Source: Halobacillus locisalis | GTDB taxonomy: Bacteria; Bacillota; Bacilli; Bacillales; Halobacillaceae | NCBI RefSeq assembly: GCF_013694105.1 | Contig: NZ_JACEFG010000002.1 | Span: forward strand, 248,001-312,000 | Direction of reading: 5' to 3' | DNA: 64,000 bases | Shown here: piece after piece, positions 55,175 to 62,280 of the stretch | How positions within the stretch are numbered: position 1 is the stretch's first letter | How the letters are laid out: every line of letters starts with the position of its first letter | Notes under the pieces: model-generated | What the model was told of the DNA's origin: nothing | What the model saw: the letters and a program-made list of their open reading frames with translations, nothing else | Database searches by the model: none | Made by a program: the position numbers and the translations under genes

Positions 55175-55402
55175 ATGAATAGACAAGAGACCAAACAGTT
55201 TTTGTCCGAATCATTTTATGAGGGAGTCTATCATAGAGAACTCCGGTTATCTGCGAAAGAGGTGGAACTGCTCAGGCAGCTATATCCATCAGCCAGTGTG
55301 AGAAAAGTCAGCAACCATACCGTAAAAGCGTGGTATGATGTCTGTTTGAACCGCCCGGAAAAGGTTCCGCGAACAAAGCGAGTTCCTACAGAGAAAGTAT
55401 AA
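55175..55402 (+). CDS. Small protein of unknown function, last gene of the cell-wall cluster
   Basis: This 75-residue soluble protein starts at ATG 55175 (AGGAGTG upstream; GTG 55166 is an alternative). It has a charged helical N-terminus, ELRLSAKEVELLRQLYPSAS in the middle and a basic tail. It lies 22 bp after the racemase gene and before the terminator, so it is in the same transcript. No family is recognised. Confidence 0.65.
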   Translation: MNRQETKQFLSESFYEGVYHRELRLSAKEVELLRQLYPSASVRKVSNHTVKAWYDVCLNRPEKVPRTKRVPTEKV

Positions 55403-55431
55403 CCATAAAGCTTCGCTATAGAATCTTCATC

Positions 55432-55464
55432 TAAAAAGACAATTCATAAGAATTGTCTTTTTTT
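55432..55464 (+). terminator. Terminator of the cell-wall cluster (copy 1)
   Basis: AAAAAGACAATTC and GAATTGTCTTTTT form a stem with an ATAA loop and a T run. It is repeated almost exactly at 55921-55953. Confidence 0.93.
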
Positions 55465-55919
55465 CAGTTTGTTGAGAAAGCCACTTTCTGTTCTGCCAAA
55501 ATGAGAAGGAGCCGGTGGCGTGGAAACGACTCCCTTTCCGCAGGAGGCGGTGAGCTTCCTCGTTCGCTACGCGACCTGCGGGATCTCACCCAAGCCTCAG
55601 TATCCTGCAGGAGTGTCGCCGTTTCCACGCCACCTTACTACAGGAAGGCTGAACCTCTAGAGAATTCAACGACAATCAGGATCTCTACTCATGACCACAC
55701 CATGCTGCTTGGCGAGGATTCTGTTCTCACTATTTATCGCATAGTGGGATGGAAAACGGGGAGACTCCCGCGGGAGAAGGACCTAGGCGAGACCCCACAG
55801 AGAGTGTCAACGAACGAGGAGGCTTGCCGGCTCCCCCGCAGGAAAGCGAGTCGTTTTCCATCCCACGGTAATCTCATGCGATCTAACAGAACCGTTTCCT
55901 TGACTTCTTCAACAGCCTG
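55465..55919 (-). repeat. Complete alpha-beta composite repeat, terminator-flanked (455 bp)
   Basis: The segment begins CAGTTTGTTGAGAAAG and ends GACTTCTTCAACAGCCTG, degenerate terminal inverted repeats; inside these lie GTTCTG and CAGAAC. The alpha core is about 55513-55634 (GGTGGCGTGGAAACGACTCC to CCGTTTCCACGCCACC). The beta core is about 55744-55866 (GTGGGATGGAAAACGGGGAG to CGTTTTCCATCCCAC). Frames across it are not genes. On both sides lies the same host terminator. Confidence 0.88.
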
Positions 55920-55920
55920 T

Positions 55921-55953
55921 AAAAAGACAATTCATCAGAATTGTCTTTTTTTG
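55921..55953 (+). terminator. Terminator copy 2 (duplicate of 55432-55464)
   Basis: AAAAAGACAATTC, loop ATCA and GAATTGTCTTTTTTT repeat copy 1 with two changes in the loop. Confidence 0.9.
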
Positions 55954-56125
55954 TTTCTTAACTATAGGTAATTTGTCTCGAGACTTTAAACCTTTACAAG
56001 TGTATAACTATGAATAGACGCCTGACAAGTATGAGGCTACAAGTAAAGACACGAGTTGTCATTCTTGTGTAAAGGTATGAAACACAAATGTAATAATAAA
56101 TAGTCTCCAATTAGCCTATTTCTTT

Positions 56126-56133
56126 GTTATAAT
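56126..56133 (+). promoter_or_regulatory. Extended -10 promoter upstream of ftsX
   Basis: TGTTATAAT carries the TG extension one base before a consensus TATAAT. The -35 is poor. It is about 200 bp upstream of ftsX. Confidence 0.45.
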
Positions 56134-56218
56134 GAGTAGGTAATTGCATAAATCGACAACAGTTACATAGATGCATCTTAGAATGACAATATGAGTGTTT
56201 AGTAGGAAGTGATTGAAA

Positions 56219-56335
56219 TTGTTCGATAAGCATGACTTAGGACACGAATTCTCTCTTGTCGAATTTCGTCTCTTCTCGTTGAGATATGCAAAAAATCAAC
56301 GAACGTCCGAAGTGAAGAGGTGTCACAAGATATGA
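56219..56335 (+). CDS. Possible leader ORF coupled to ftsX
   Basis: A TTG at 56219, six bases after AGGAAGTGA, opens a 38-residue frame (FDKHDLGHEFSLVEFRLF and following) whose TGA overlaps the ftsX start as ATGA. That arrangement is typical of translational coupling. The peptide shows no similarity that I recognise and no FtsE features. It may be chance. Confidence 0.3.
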   Translation: MFDKHDLGHEFSLVEFRLFSLRYAKNQRTSEVKRCHKI

Positions 56336-57225
56336 AGTTCAAAACGTTCGGTCGGCATGGTAAAGAAGGCTTTAAGAATTTAACGAGAAATTCATGGATG
56401 TCTATAGCATCTATTTCTGCTGTCACGGTCACCCTGTTGCTTGTGGGTGTATTCGCGACTATATTATTGAATTTGAATGATATTGGGTCACAAATCGAGG
56501 AAGACGTTGAAGTGCGTGTATTCATCGATTTAACGTCTACCCAAGAAGCTCAAGAACAGCTTGAGGAGAAGATAGATGAAATTTCGAAGGTCTCAACCGT
56601 CGAGTTCCAATCCAAGGAAGAAGGACTCGAACAGCTGATTGACAGCTTAGGAAGTGAAGGGGAAGTCTTTGAATCTTTGAAAGACGAAAACCCGCTGAAT
56701 GATGTCTTCGTCGTACAAACAGAAGATCCTCAAGATACAATCGGAGTGGCGCAGACTATCGAAGAATTTGAAAATGTTGAAAAAGTAGAGTACGCCAAAG
56801 AAACGGTGGAGCGTCTATTTAACGTTATGGATATTGCCCGCAACGTTGGTCTTGCAATTATAGCTGGACTGTTATTTACAGCGATGTTTTTAATTGCCAA
56901 CACGATTCGAATTACGATTGTGGCACGTAAGAAAGAAATTGAAATTATGAAGATGGTCGGAGCTACTAATTGGTTTATACGTTGGCCATTCCTGATTGAA
57001 GGTGTACTGATTGGAATTTTAGGTTCTCTTATTCCGATTGCTTTAGTCATCTTCGGTTATGATTTTCTTTACGCAGAAATTAAGACGCGTTTCCCGACAC
57101 TATTCATTGATTTATTGCCAGTGTATCCTTTTGTTTTGGAAGTTTCAGGACTTCTTCTACTTATGGGAATCACCATTGGTTTATGGGGAAGCTTCACATC
57201 CATTCGCAAGTATTTGAAAGTATAG
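56332..57225 (+). CDS. ftsX: Cell division/wall-hydrolase regulator FtsX
   Basis: This four-pass membrane protein has about 297 residues. The start ATG 56332 follows AGAGGTG and aligns with known FtsX proteins. After a short cytoplasmic tail (GRHGKEGFKNLTRNSWMSIA) comes segment 1, a large extracellular loop (about 50-165), then three segments with the family motif ARKKEIEIMKMVGATNWFI between the second and third. FtsX forms the channel-like part of the FtsEX ABC-type complex, which in Bacillus activates the peptidoglycan hydrolase CwlO. No ftsE lies upstream, which is unusual. The M23 peptidase gene follows by 53 bp. Confidence 0.94.
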   Translation: MKFKTFGRHGKEGFKNLTRNSWMSIASISAVTVTLLLVGVFATILLNLNDIGSQIEEDVEVRVFIDLTSTQEAQEQLEEKIDEISKVSTVEFQSKEEGLEQLIDSLGSEGEVFESLKDENPLNDVFVVQTEDPQDTIGVAQTIEEFENVEKVEYAKETVERLFNVMDIARNVGLAIIAGLLFTAMFLIANTIRITIVARKKEIEIMKMVGATNWFIRWPFLIEGVLIGILGSLIPIALVIFGYDFLYAEIKTRFPTLFIDLLPVYPFVLEVSGLLLLMGITIGLWGSFTSIRKYLKV

Positions 57226-57278
57226 AGACACGATAGACTGACTGGAAAACTTACAGGAGCCCGGGGGAGGAAGTTTGA

Positions 57279-58589
57279 TTGAAGTTTAAATTGTTCGTCG
57301 CCGTACTGACCGTGAGCCTTACGTTGTCTGGGTTGTTTACAGCTAGCCCAGCTATTGCTGAATCTTTAAAAGACAAGCTTGATGAAAATCAGGACAAGCA
57401 ATCGGAAAACCAGAAGAAAAAAGAGCAGAAAGAACAAGAGATCTCTGAAATTCAAGAAGACCAAGAACAAGTGAATGCAGAGATTACGAGATTAGACAAC
57501 CAGATTATGGAAACTCAAGATAAAATCAGCACAAAAGAAGCTGAAATCAAGCAAACAAGAGAGAACATCGAGCAACTCAAGCAAGAGATCGCAGAATTAG
57601 AGAAGCGTATTGCAGAACGTGATGAGTTACTAAAGGATCGCGTAAAGTCTATGCATCAAAATGGAGGGGCTATTGATTACTTAGACGTTTTAATGGGAGC
57701 TGAAAGCTTCGGTAACTTCTTAGAGCGTGTAATCAGTCTGAATACGATTGCAGAGCAGGATAAAGAGATACTGGAACAGCACAGAGCTGACAAAGAAGCT
57801 GTGGAATCTAAGAAAGCAGAAGTAGAAGATCAATTGGCTTCTTTGGAAGAGAATCTAGCAGAGTTAGAATCTCTTAAAAAAGAATTAGATAGTAGCAAAC
57901 AGGAAAAGAACGACCTTCTTCAATCTCTTGAGCGAAAAGAAGAAGAACTTCACAATCATGTCATTGATATTGAAGAAGAAAATCAAAACCTTGCTGCACA
58001 AGAAGCAGCCATTCAGAAAGAAATTGAACGACAGCGCAAGGCAGCGGAAGAAGCTGCTAGAAAAGCACGAGAGGAAGCAGCAAGAAAGGCTGCTGCTGAG
58101 AAAGCCAGCTCCAACTCAAGCTCTAGTAGTTCAAGTTCCAGCAGCTCAAGCTCGGCTTCTCGCCCGTCAAGCAGTGCTACGTTCGCTTGGCCTGCTAATG
58201 CACCAGCGACGTCTGAATTCGGCATGCGCTACCACCCGATCCACAATGAGATGCGATTACATTCAGGAATCGATTTAGCTGCAGGTGGAACGGTACCGAT
58301 TTACGCATCGGCTGCAGGAACAGTCAGTCGTGCATACTATTCGTCAAGTTACGGTAATGTGGTCATGATTTCTCACCAAATCAATGGCCAAACCTATACG
58401 ACGCTATATGCGCACCTGAGAAGTACCCCGGCAGTGTCTCAGGGTCAATCGGTATCTCAAGGTCAATTCCTAGGCAACATGGGAAGTACAGGGGACTCAA
58501 CAGGACAACACTTACACTTTGAAATTCACAAAGGTTCTTGGAACGGAAGCCGTTCAAATTCTGTAAACCCACGTAACTATCTGCCTTAA
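57279..58589 (+). CDS. Secreted coiled-coil M23 peptidase (EnvC/CwlO-like murein hydrolase)
   Basis: The 436-residue protein has a signal peptide (about 1-27, SLTLSGLFTASPAIA) and a long two-part coiled coil (about 30-250), as in EnvC and CwlO. A basic Ala/Arg/Lys helix and a poly-serine linker (about 275-297) lead to a C-terminal LytM/M23 domain. Zinc-binding residues are present (RLHSGIDLA and QHLHFEIH), so it should be an active endopeptidase rather than a mere activator. The start is TTG after GGGGGAGG. The coiled coil is the part by which FtsX recruits such proteins, and ftsX is the gene just upstream. Confidence 0.92.
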   Translation: MKFKLFVAVLTVSLTLSGLFTASPAIAESLKDKLDENQDKQSENQKKKEQKEQEISEIQEDQEQVNAEITRLDNQIMETQDKISTKEAEIKQTRENIEQLKQEIAELEKRIAERDELLKDRVKSMHQNGGAIDYLDVLMGAESFGNFLERVISLNTIAEQDKEILEQHRADKEAVESKKAEVEDQLASLEENLAELESLKKELDSSKQEKNDLLQSLERKEEELHNHVIDIEEENQNLAAQEAAIQKEIERQRKAAEEAARKAREEAARKAAAEKASSNSSSSSSSSSSSSSASRPSSSATFAWPANAPATSEFGMRYHPIHNEMRLHSGIDLAAGGTVPIYASAAGTVSRAYYSSSYGNVVMISHQINGQTYTTLYAHLRSTPAVSQGQSVSQGQFLGNMGSTGDSTGQHLHFEIHKGSWNGSRSNSVNPRNYLP

Positions 58590-58598
58590 ACAATAATC

Positions 58599-58638
58599 AA
58601 AACACGCTGGTCGTCACATCGACCAGCGTGTTTTTTAC
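58599..58638 (+). terminator. Rho-independent terminator
   Basis: AAACACGCTGGTCG and CGACCAGCGTGTTTT form a 14 bp stem with a T run. Confidence 0.95.
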
Positions 58639-58735
58639 TTTGACCGCATGTTTTACCTCCACCTACTTCATATAATCTCCCTAATCTCGAAGACTCGAAT
58701 TTGAGGATTCTTGCCCCTCTACGAAAGTAAGTCTA

Positions 58736-58867
58736 GGATGTGGTGGGAAATGACTCGCTTTCCTGAGGGGGAACCGCCAAGCCTTCCCGATCGTTAACAC
58801 TCCCTGTGGGGTTCTCGCCTTGGTCCTTCTCCCGGGGGAGAGTCTCGCCATTTCCCACCACACCCAT
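58736..58867 (+). repeat. Beta-type palindromic repeat (plus orientation)
   Basis: GTGGTGGGAAATGACTCGC to CGCCATTTCCCACCACACC are the paired ends. Internal blocks (AACACTCCCTGTGGGG, CTTCTCCCGGGGGAG) match the beta copies. Between it and the alpha copy at 59009, a 150 bp stretch contains two units of the 21 bp repeat described for 2895-3101, in inverse orientation (TGTCTGAA at 58913, TGTCCGAA at 58934). Confidence 0.82.
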
Positions 58868-59008
58868 CCAAAACAGTTAGTCGGACCATTCATTGATGAA
58901 AAGAAGCACGTATGTCTGAATAGGCTGAGGAAATGTCCGAATGGGGCTGCGTTCATCCAATACATCTTGCTAGAGTCGCATTGTTCACGGCTCCACTTTT
59001 CGGTGTGT

Positions 59009-59181
59009 GATTTCGAGAGACTATTTTGGCAAGGGGAGATGGGGAACGGGGAGACTCCTGTGGGATTAAGTGGGACAGCTGAGACCCCACAGAGCTTTAG
59101 CTCGAGGAGGCTCAGCGCCCGCCCCACGGAAAGCGACTCGTTCCCCATCTCCCCCTTCCTCACTAAAAAGTCTCGAAATCG
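59009..59181 (+). repeat. Alpha-type palindromic repeat (plus orientation)
   Basis: Outer ends GATTTCGAGAGACTATTTT and AAAAAGTCTCGAAATC enclose GGGGAGATGGGGAACGGGG through CGTTCCCCATCTCCCCC. It is more diverged than the other alpha copies and has an extra direct motif AGCTTTAGCTCG. Confidence 0.8.
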
Positions 59182-59243
59182 AGTGTTCAAGGTTACTGCC
59201 AGGTTGTGTAATAGGAGTATCTGTGTTCACATAAGCAACCTTG

Positions 59244-59271
59244 TTGACACAAATACCCTTATAGGTATATT
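59244..59271 (+). promoter_or_regulatory. Promoter with CsoR/CstR-like operator before the rhodanese genes
   Basis: TTGACA (59244-59249) and TATATT (59266-59271) are 16 bp apart. The spacer and -10 are covered by ATACCCTTATAGGTAT (59253-59268), an inverted repeat with ATACC/GGTAT ends. CsoR-family repressors (copper CsoR, persulfide CstR) bind ATACC..GGTAT operators in this position, and CstR controls rhodanese genes. Confidence 0.55.
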
Positions 59272-59308
59272 ATTGACACAGATTAACAATTAGAAAAGGA
59301 GATGAACA

Positions 59309-59674
59309 ATGATATATATCTTAACGACATTGATAATCTTTGCATTGTTGTTCTTCTTGTATCGATATATGCCTGTTACAGGTGTCAAACCGTTGACCGT
59401 CGATCAATGGACGAACGATGTGGTCTTATTGGATGCACGTGATTACCAAACTTCTGCAAAAGATCGTATAGAAGGGGCGTATTGCATTCCTCTTTCCTAT
59501 TTGAGCCGCCACTATCGTGATCTACCACGTCAGGACATTGTCCTTATTGTTCATGACGAGGTAGAGAAAAACTTGTGTACGCGGTTATTGCGTAAAAAAG
59601 GTCATAAGGTTGTAGGGTACACACGTGCCTGTGACTCTGCTTATCAGCAAGTTCCGTGCTTAGGTGGTGAATAG
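59309..59674 (+). CDS. Membrane-anchored rhodanese-like protein without catalytic cysteine loop
   Basis: This 121-residue protein has an N-terminal membrane segment (IYILTTLIIFALLFFLYRY) and a rhodanese fold (DQWTNDVVLLDARDYQ, GAYCIPLSYLSRHYRDLP). Where active rhodaneses have CxxGxR after the IVLIV strand, it has HDEVEKN, so it is probably not a sulfurtransferase. It may bind persulfide or act as a partner of the next protein. AAAAGGAG precedes the ATG. It is the first gene after a candidate CstR-type operator. Confidence 0.78.
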   Translation: MIYILTTLIIFALLFFLYRYMPVTGVKPLTVDQWTNDVVLLDARDYQTSAKDRIEGAYCIPLSYLSRHYRDLPRQDIVLIVHDEVEKNLCTRLLRKKGHKVVGYTRACDSAYQQVPCLGGE

Positions 59675-59686
59675 GGAGGTGTAATT

Positions 59687-60046
59687 ATGGATTGGATTCA
59701 GTGGGGGATCATACTAGCTGCCGTATGGTTTTTTGGACGTACAATCATGCCTTCGAGAGGAATTTCATCGATTTCCGGCCAAGAGATTGAACAACTCAAG
59801 GCAGATGAATCTCATGTATTTGTTGATGTACGAACGCCAGGTGAGTATAAGCGACAATCGAAGAAACCCTTTCAAAACATTCCTTTATCAGAGATTAATC
59901 AACGTTCAGATGAATTGAATCGTAATGATACGATTGTATTGCTCTGTCAGAGTGGGATGAGAAGCATGAAAGCAGCAAGATTATTAAAGAGAAAAGGGTT
60001 TACTAAACTAATCAATGTTAAAGGCGGAATCAACACTTTATCATAG
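59687..60046 (+). CDS. Membrane-anchored rhodanese (sulfurtransferase)
   Basis: This 119-residue protein has one N-terminal membrane segment (WIQWGIILAAVWFFG) and a single rhodanese domain. The signature starts at VFVDVRTPGEYKRQ and the active-site loop is CQSGMRS, with the persulfide-carrying Cys. It follows the degenerate rhodanese gene by 12 bp with AGGGAGG before the ATG. The pair likely handles reactive sulfur at the membrane. A terminator follows. Confidence 0.88.
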   Translation: MDWIQWGIILAAVWFFGRTIMPSRGISSISGQEIEQLKADESHVFVDVRTPGEYKRQSKKPFQNIPLSEINQRSDELNRNDTIVLLCQSGMRSMKAARLLKRKGFTKLINVKGGINTLS

Positions 60047-60063
60047 GTGAGGTTCCACATACC

Positions 60064-60108
60064 GAAAACATAGGATAACGCACCCTATGTTTTTTTCTTT
60101 TTTTTCAA
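60064..60108 (+). terminator. Rho-independent terminator
   Basis: AAAACATAGG and CCTATGTTTT form a stem, followed by TTCTTTTTTTT. Confidence 0.88.
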
Positions 60109-60204
60109 AACTAAAGATAGACTCAGCCCAGGTTCTCGAATATTTAAATGGATGCTAAGTCCGTGATTTTGTGGAGAATATTGTATAATTATTCGATATT
60201 ATGT

Positions 60205-60370
60205 AGTTGATTGCAAAATGCACACATGCAAACAAAAAGTAAACACTGAGTACACAATTCTGTTTACATGTGTACAAACGCGTACGCAAAACTACATGGT
60301 GGTATGTGTGCAAATCTGTGTACGTGTAAACTTGATTGTGTGCAAGTAAGCAAAAATGGGTACATCTTAA
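60205..60370. repeat. Repeat-rich, centromere-like region (candidate parC) upstream of parM
   Basis: Copies of a TGTGTRCAA motif crowd this 165 bp: TGTGTACAAAC (60269), TGTGTGCAAAT (60305), TGTGTACGTGT (60317) and TGTGTGCAAG (60337) on the plus strand. Inverse versions are GTACACA (60250-60256) and GCACACA (60220-60226). Related GTAAAC/GTTTAC boxes lie between them. The region lies directly upstream of the parM promoter, where type II partition systems place the ParR-binding centromere. Units are degenerate and spacing is irregular (12-36 bp). Confidence 0.55.
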
Positions 60371-60376
60371 GGCGCA

Positions 60377-60405
60377 TTGACTAATCGGTGATAGTTTATT
60401 AGATT
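60377..60405 (+). promoter_or_regulatory. Sigma-A promoter of parM-parR
   Basis: TTGACT (60377-60382), a 17 bp spacer and TAGATT (60400-60405) lie between the repeat region and parM, about 50 bp before the start codon. Confidence 0.6.
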
Positions 60406-60456
60406 TAAACTAGTGACAACCAAAATATAGCAAACTTCATAAAGGAGAGCTGACTG

Positions 60457-61632
60457 ATGACAAAATCAAGAATTGCTGCGGTAGATGTAGGAAATGATGC
60501 GGTGAAGGCAAACTTTGGGAAACTAGAGTCTTCCTTGTATATTCCAAACGTCATCGCGAGAGATTTAGAAGACCGTCCTGTTATAGGAATTGAAGAGTTA
60601 GACGAAAAAGACCCACTCGATAATCTACATATTCGAGTGCATTCACCAGCGCTGAGGGAAAATAATGCCATTTACCGTGTTGGAAACCTTGCTACGAAGA
60701 CGACAAACTCGACCGAGCTCGATCCGGGAAGCTACAAGTCCGAAGAAGACCAGACTCTGATCATGCTTTTCGCTTCTCTCGCATTAGACGCTGTTCAAGG
60801 TAAAGATGCGAAATCCTCACAGAACAATGTTGTGGAAGCGAATTATACCTTGGGTACGGGACTTCCTTTACGAGAAGTGAAAGAAGGAAAAGATGTTGGC
60901 TATCGTTCTCAACTACTTGGTTCTGTTCACCAAGTCGAATTCCTTGTAACACCTAAATATCAGGGCATCAAAGTAAACTTGAAATTTGATGAGGTCAAAG
61001 TGTACCCAGAAGGGTTTGCTGCTTATGTGAACCTTGTTATGGATAACGATTTGAACATTATCAATAAAGAGTTGATTGATAAGCAAATCTTGATTCAAGA
61101 CATTGGTGGTCTATCTACGGATATCGCTGTTATTCGCAACCGAAATGTGGATGATGATAAGGCACAAGGATTTAATTTAGGGGTTGCAGAGTCCTTGGAA
61201 ATGATTCGTGATGAAATTTTGACCAAGCATGGGGTCGAGCTGGACAGTCGCCGTGATGTGGTCGATATCATTACACGTAAAAACGACCGTCACCATATTA
61301 TGGTTCGTGGTAGCCGTACGAATGTACATGATATCACCGATCGTATATTGCTTGAACTTGCGAAGAAACAGTACCGTTACCTTCGAAATGTATGGCAGAA
61401 GAACTCCCAGTCTGAAATTTGCTACTTCGTAGGTGGTGGATCAGCTGTACTAAAAGACTACATCAAAACATTGAACAATAAGTTAGATGGGTTCAACATC
61501 GAATTCTTTGAAGATGAAAACGAGAGCATCTGGATGATGGCCAATGCTTACTATAAGCTGGTTGCTGACTATATTCGCAAAAACGAAAAGCAATCAAAAA
61601 AAGAAGAGCAAAAAGCCGCTTCATCTAAATAG
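60457..61632 (+). CDS. parM: ParM/StbA-family actin-like ATPase
   Basis: This 391-residue protein has an actin-like fold. The phosphate-1 loop is AAVDVGNDAVKANFG, the phosphate-2 loop QDIGGLSTDIAVI and the adenosine motif YFVGGGSAVLKDYI, as in ParM/StbA proteins. Plasmid ParM polymerises into filaments that push apart DNA copies held by ParR at parC. The start ATG follows AAAGGAG. A small adaptor-like gene follows by 10 bp and a repeat-rich region precedes it, completing the type II partition layout. The surroundings look chromosomal. The role could be segregation or another filament function. Confidence 0.9.
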   Translation: MTKSRIAAVDVGNDAVKANFGKLESSLYIPNVIARDLEDRPVIGIEELDEKDPLDNLHIRVHSPALRENNAIYRVGNLATKTTNSTELDPGSYKSEEDQTLIMLFASLALDAVQGKDAKSSQNNVVEANYTLGTGLPLREVKEGKDVGYRSQLLGSVHQVEFLVTPKYQGIKVNLKFDEVKVYPEGFAAYVNLVMDNDLNIINKELIDKQILIQDIGGLSTDIAVIRNRNVDDDKAQGFNLGVAESLEMIRDEILTKHGVELDSRRDVVDIITRKNDRHHIMVRGSRTNVHDITDRILLELAKKQYRYLRNVWQKNSQSEICYFVGGGSAVLKDYIKTLNNKLDGFNIEFFEDENESIWMMANAYYKLVADYIRKNEKQSKKEEQKAASSK

Positions 61633-61642
61633 GTGATGTAAA

Positions 61643-62233
61643 ATGACTCAATCTAGAAGAAGTGTTGAGAGGGGACAGTCCATTACGTTCCGAGTCCCCT
61701 CGGACACTCCTGACCATTTGTTGAAGCAACTCTCACATTTAAAGGAGACGGAAAGAAGGAATTTTTCGAGTAAAATCGCTCAATTCGTTCTGGAAGGGGT
61801 GAATCAATCCTTATCCAAGGAAAAAGAGACGATAACCGTCCCCCTCCCCAAATCTCTCTCCAAAGAGCAACGGAACTGGATCAAGCACGAGCATTCAGAG
61901 GCGCTGATCGGCTCTATTCTGTATCAGTTACTGATGGATCCTATGCGTGCGACCTCCCTTCTCGCTTCCCTGAACAGCAATGCCACAGACATTGACGAAG
62001 CTCTTTACCTTCAGGAAGAAGCGGCGGCAGAGGAACCTGAAGGATTCATAGAAGAAGTGGTATCTGCGGATGAAGAAACAATAAACACTTCGATGGAGAC
62101 AAGCAGTGATGAAGACTTGGCTGATTTAAGTTTGGACAACCTACAAGTTGATTTGCATACAGATGAAGTAGAAGATGACGAAGAAGACGATGAGGATCCT
62201 TTAGGAGATTTTCTATCGAGAATGAATCAATAA
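61643..62233 (+). CDS. parR: ParR-like DNA-binding adaptor with acidic tail
   Basis: This 196-residue protein has an N-terminal part (GQSITFRVPSDTPDHLLKQL and following, with NFSSKIAQFVLEGV) that has the look of the ribbon-helix-helix of ParR adaptors in Bacillus plasmid ParMR systems. The C-terminal half is very acidic and ends DPLGDFLSRMNQ. In ParR the last residues contact the ParM filament, and a short hydrophobic/basic end after an acidic linker fits that. It follows parM by 10 bp and ends at a strong terminator. The assignment rests on context as much as sequence. Confidence 0.72.
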   Translation: MTQSRRSVERGQSITFRVPSDTPDHLLKQLSHLKETERRNFSSKIAQFVLEGVNQSLSKEKETITVPLPKSLSKEQRNWIKHEHSEALIGSILYQLLMDPMRATSLLASLNSNATDIDEALYLQEEAAAEEPEGFIEEVVSADEETINTSMETSSDEDLADLSLDNLQVDLHTDEVEDDEEDDEDPLGDFLSRMNQ

Positions 62234-62239
62234 ACGATG

Positions 62240-62276
62240 ATGAAGCCCCTGTCCATTCGCAGGGGCTTCTTTTGGT
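62240..62276. terminator. Bidirectional terminator
   Basis: GAAGCCCCTG and CAGGGGCTTC pair around TCCATTCG, with T-rich DNA after, between the convergent parR and zinc-ribbon genes. Confidence 0.9.
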
Positions 62277-62280
62277 TCGT

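Noticed and set aside
55453-55971. A 172-codon frame across the alpha-beta composite
   Set aside because: It reads through the hairpin repeats and both terminators, with no ribosome binding site. Frames across the pair at 58.7-59.2 kb were rejected for the same reason.
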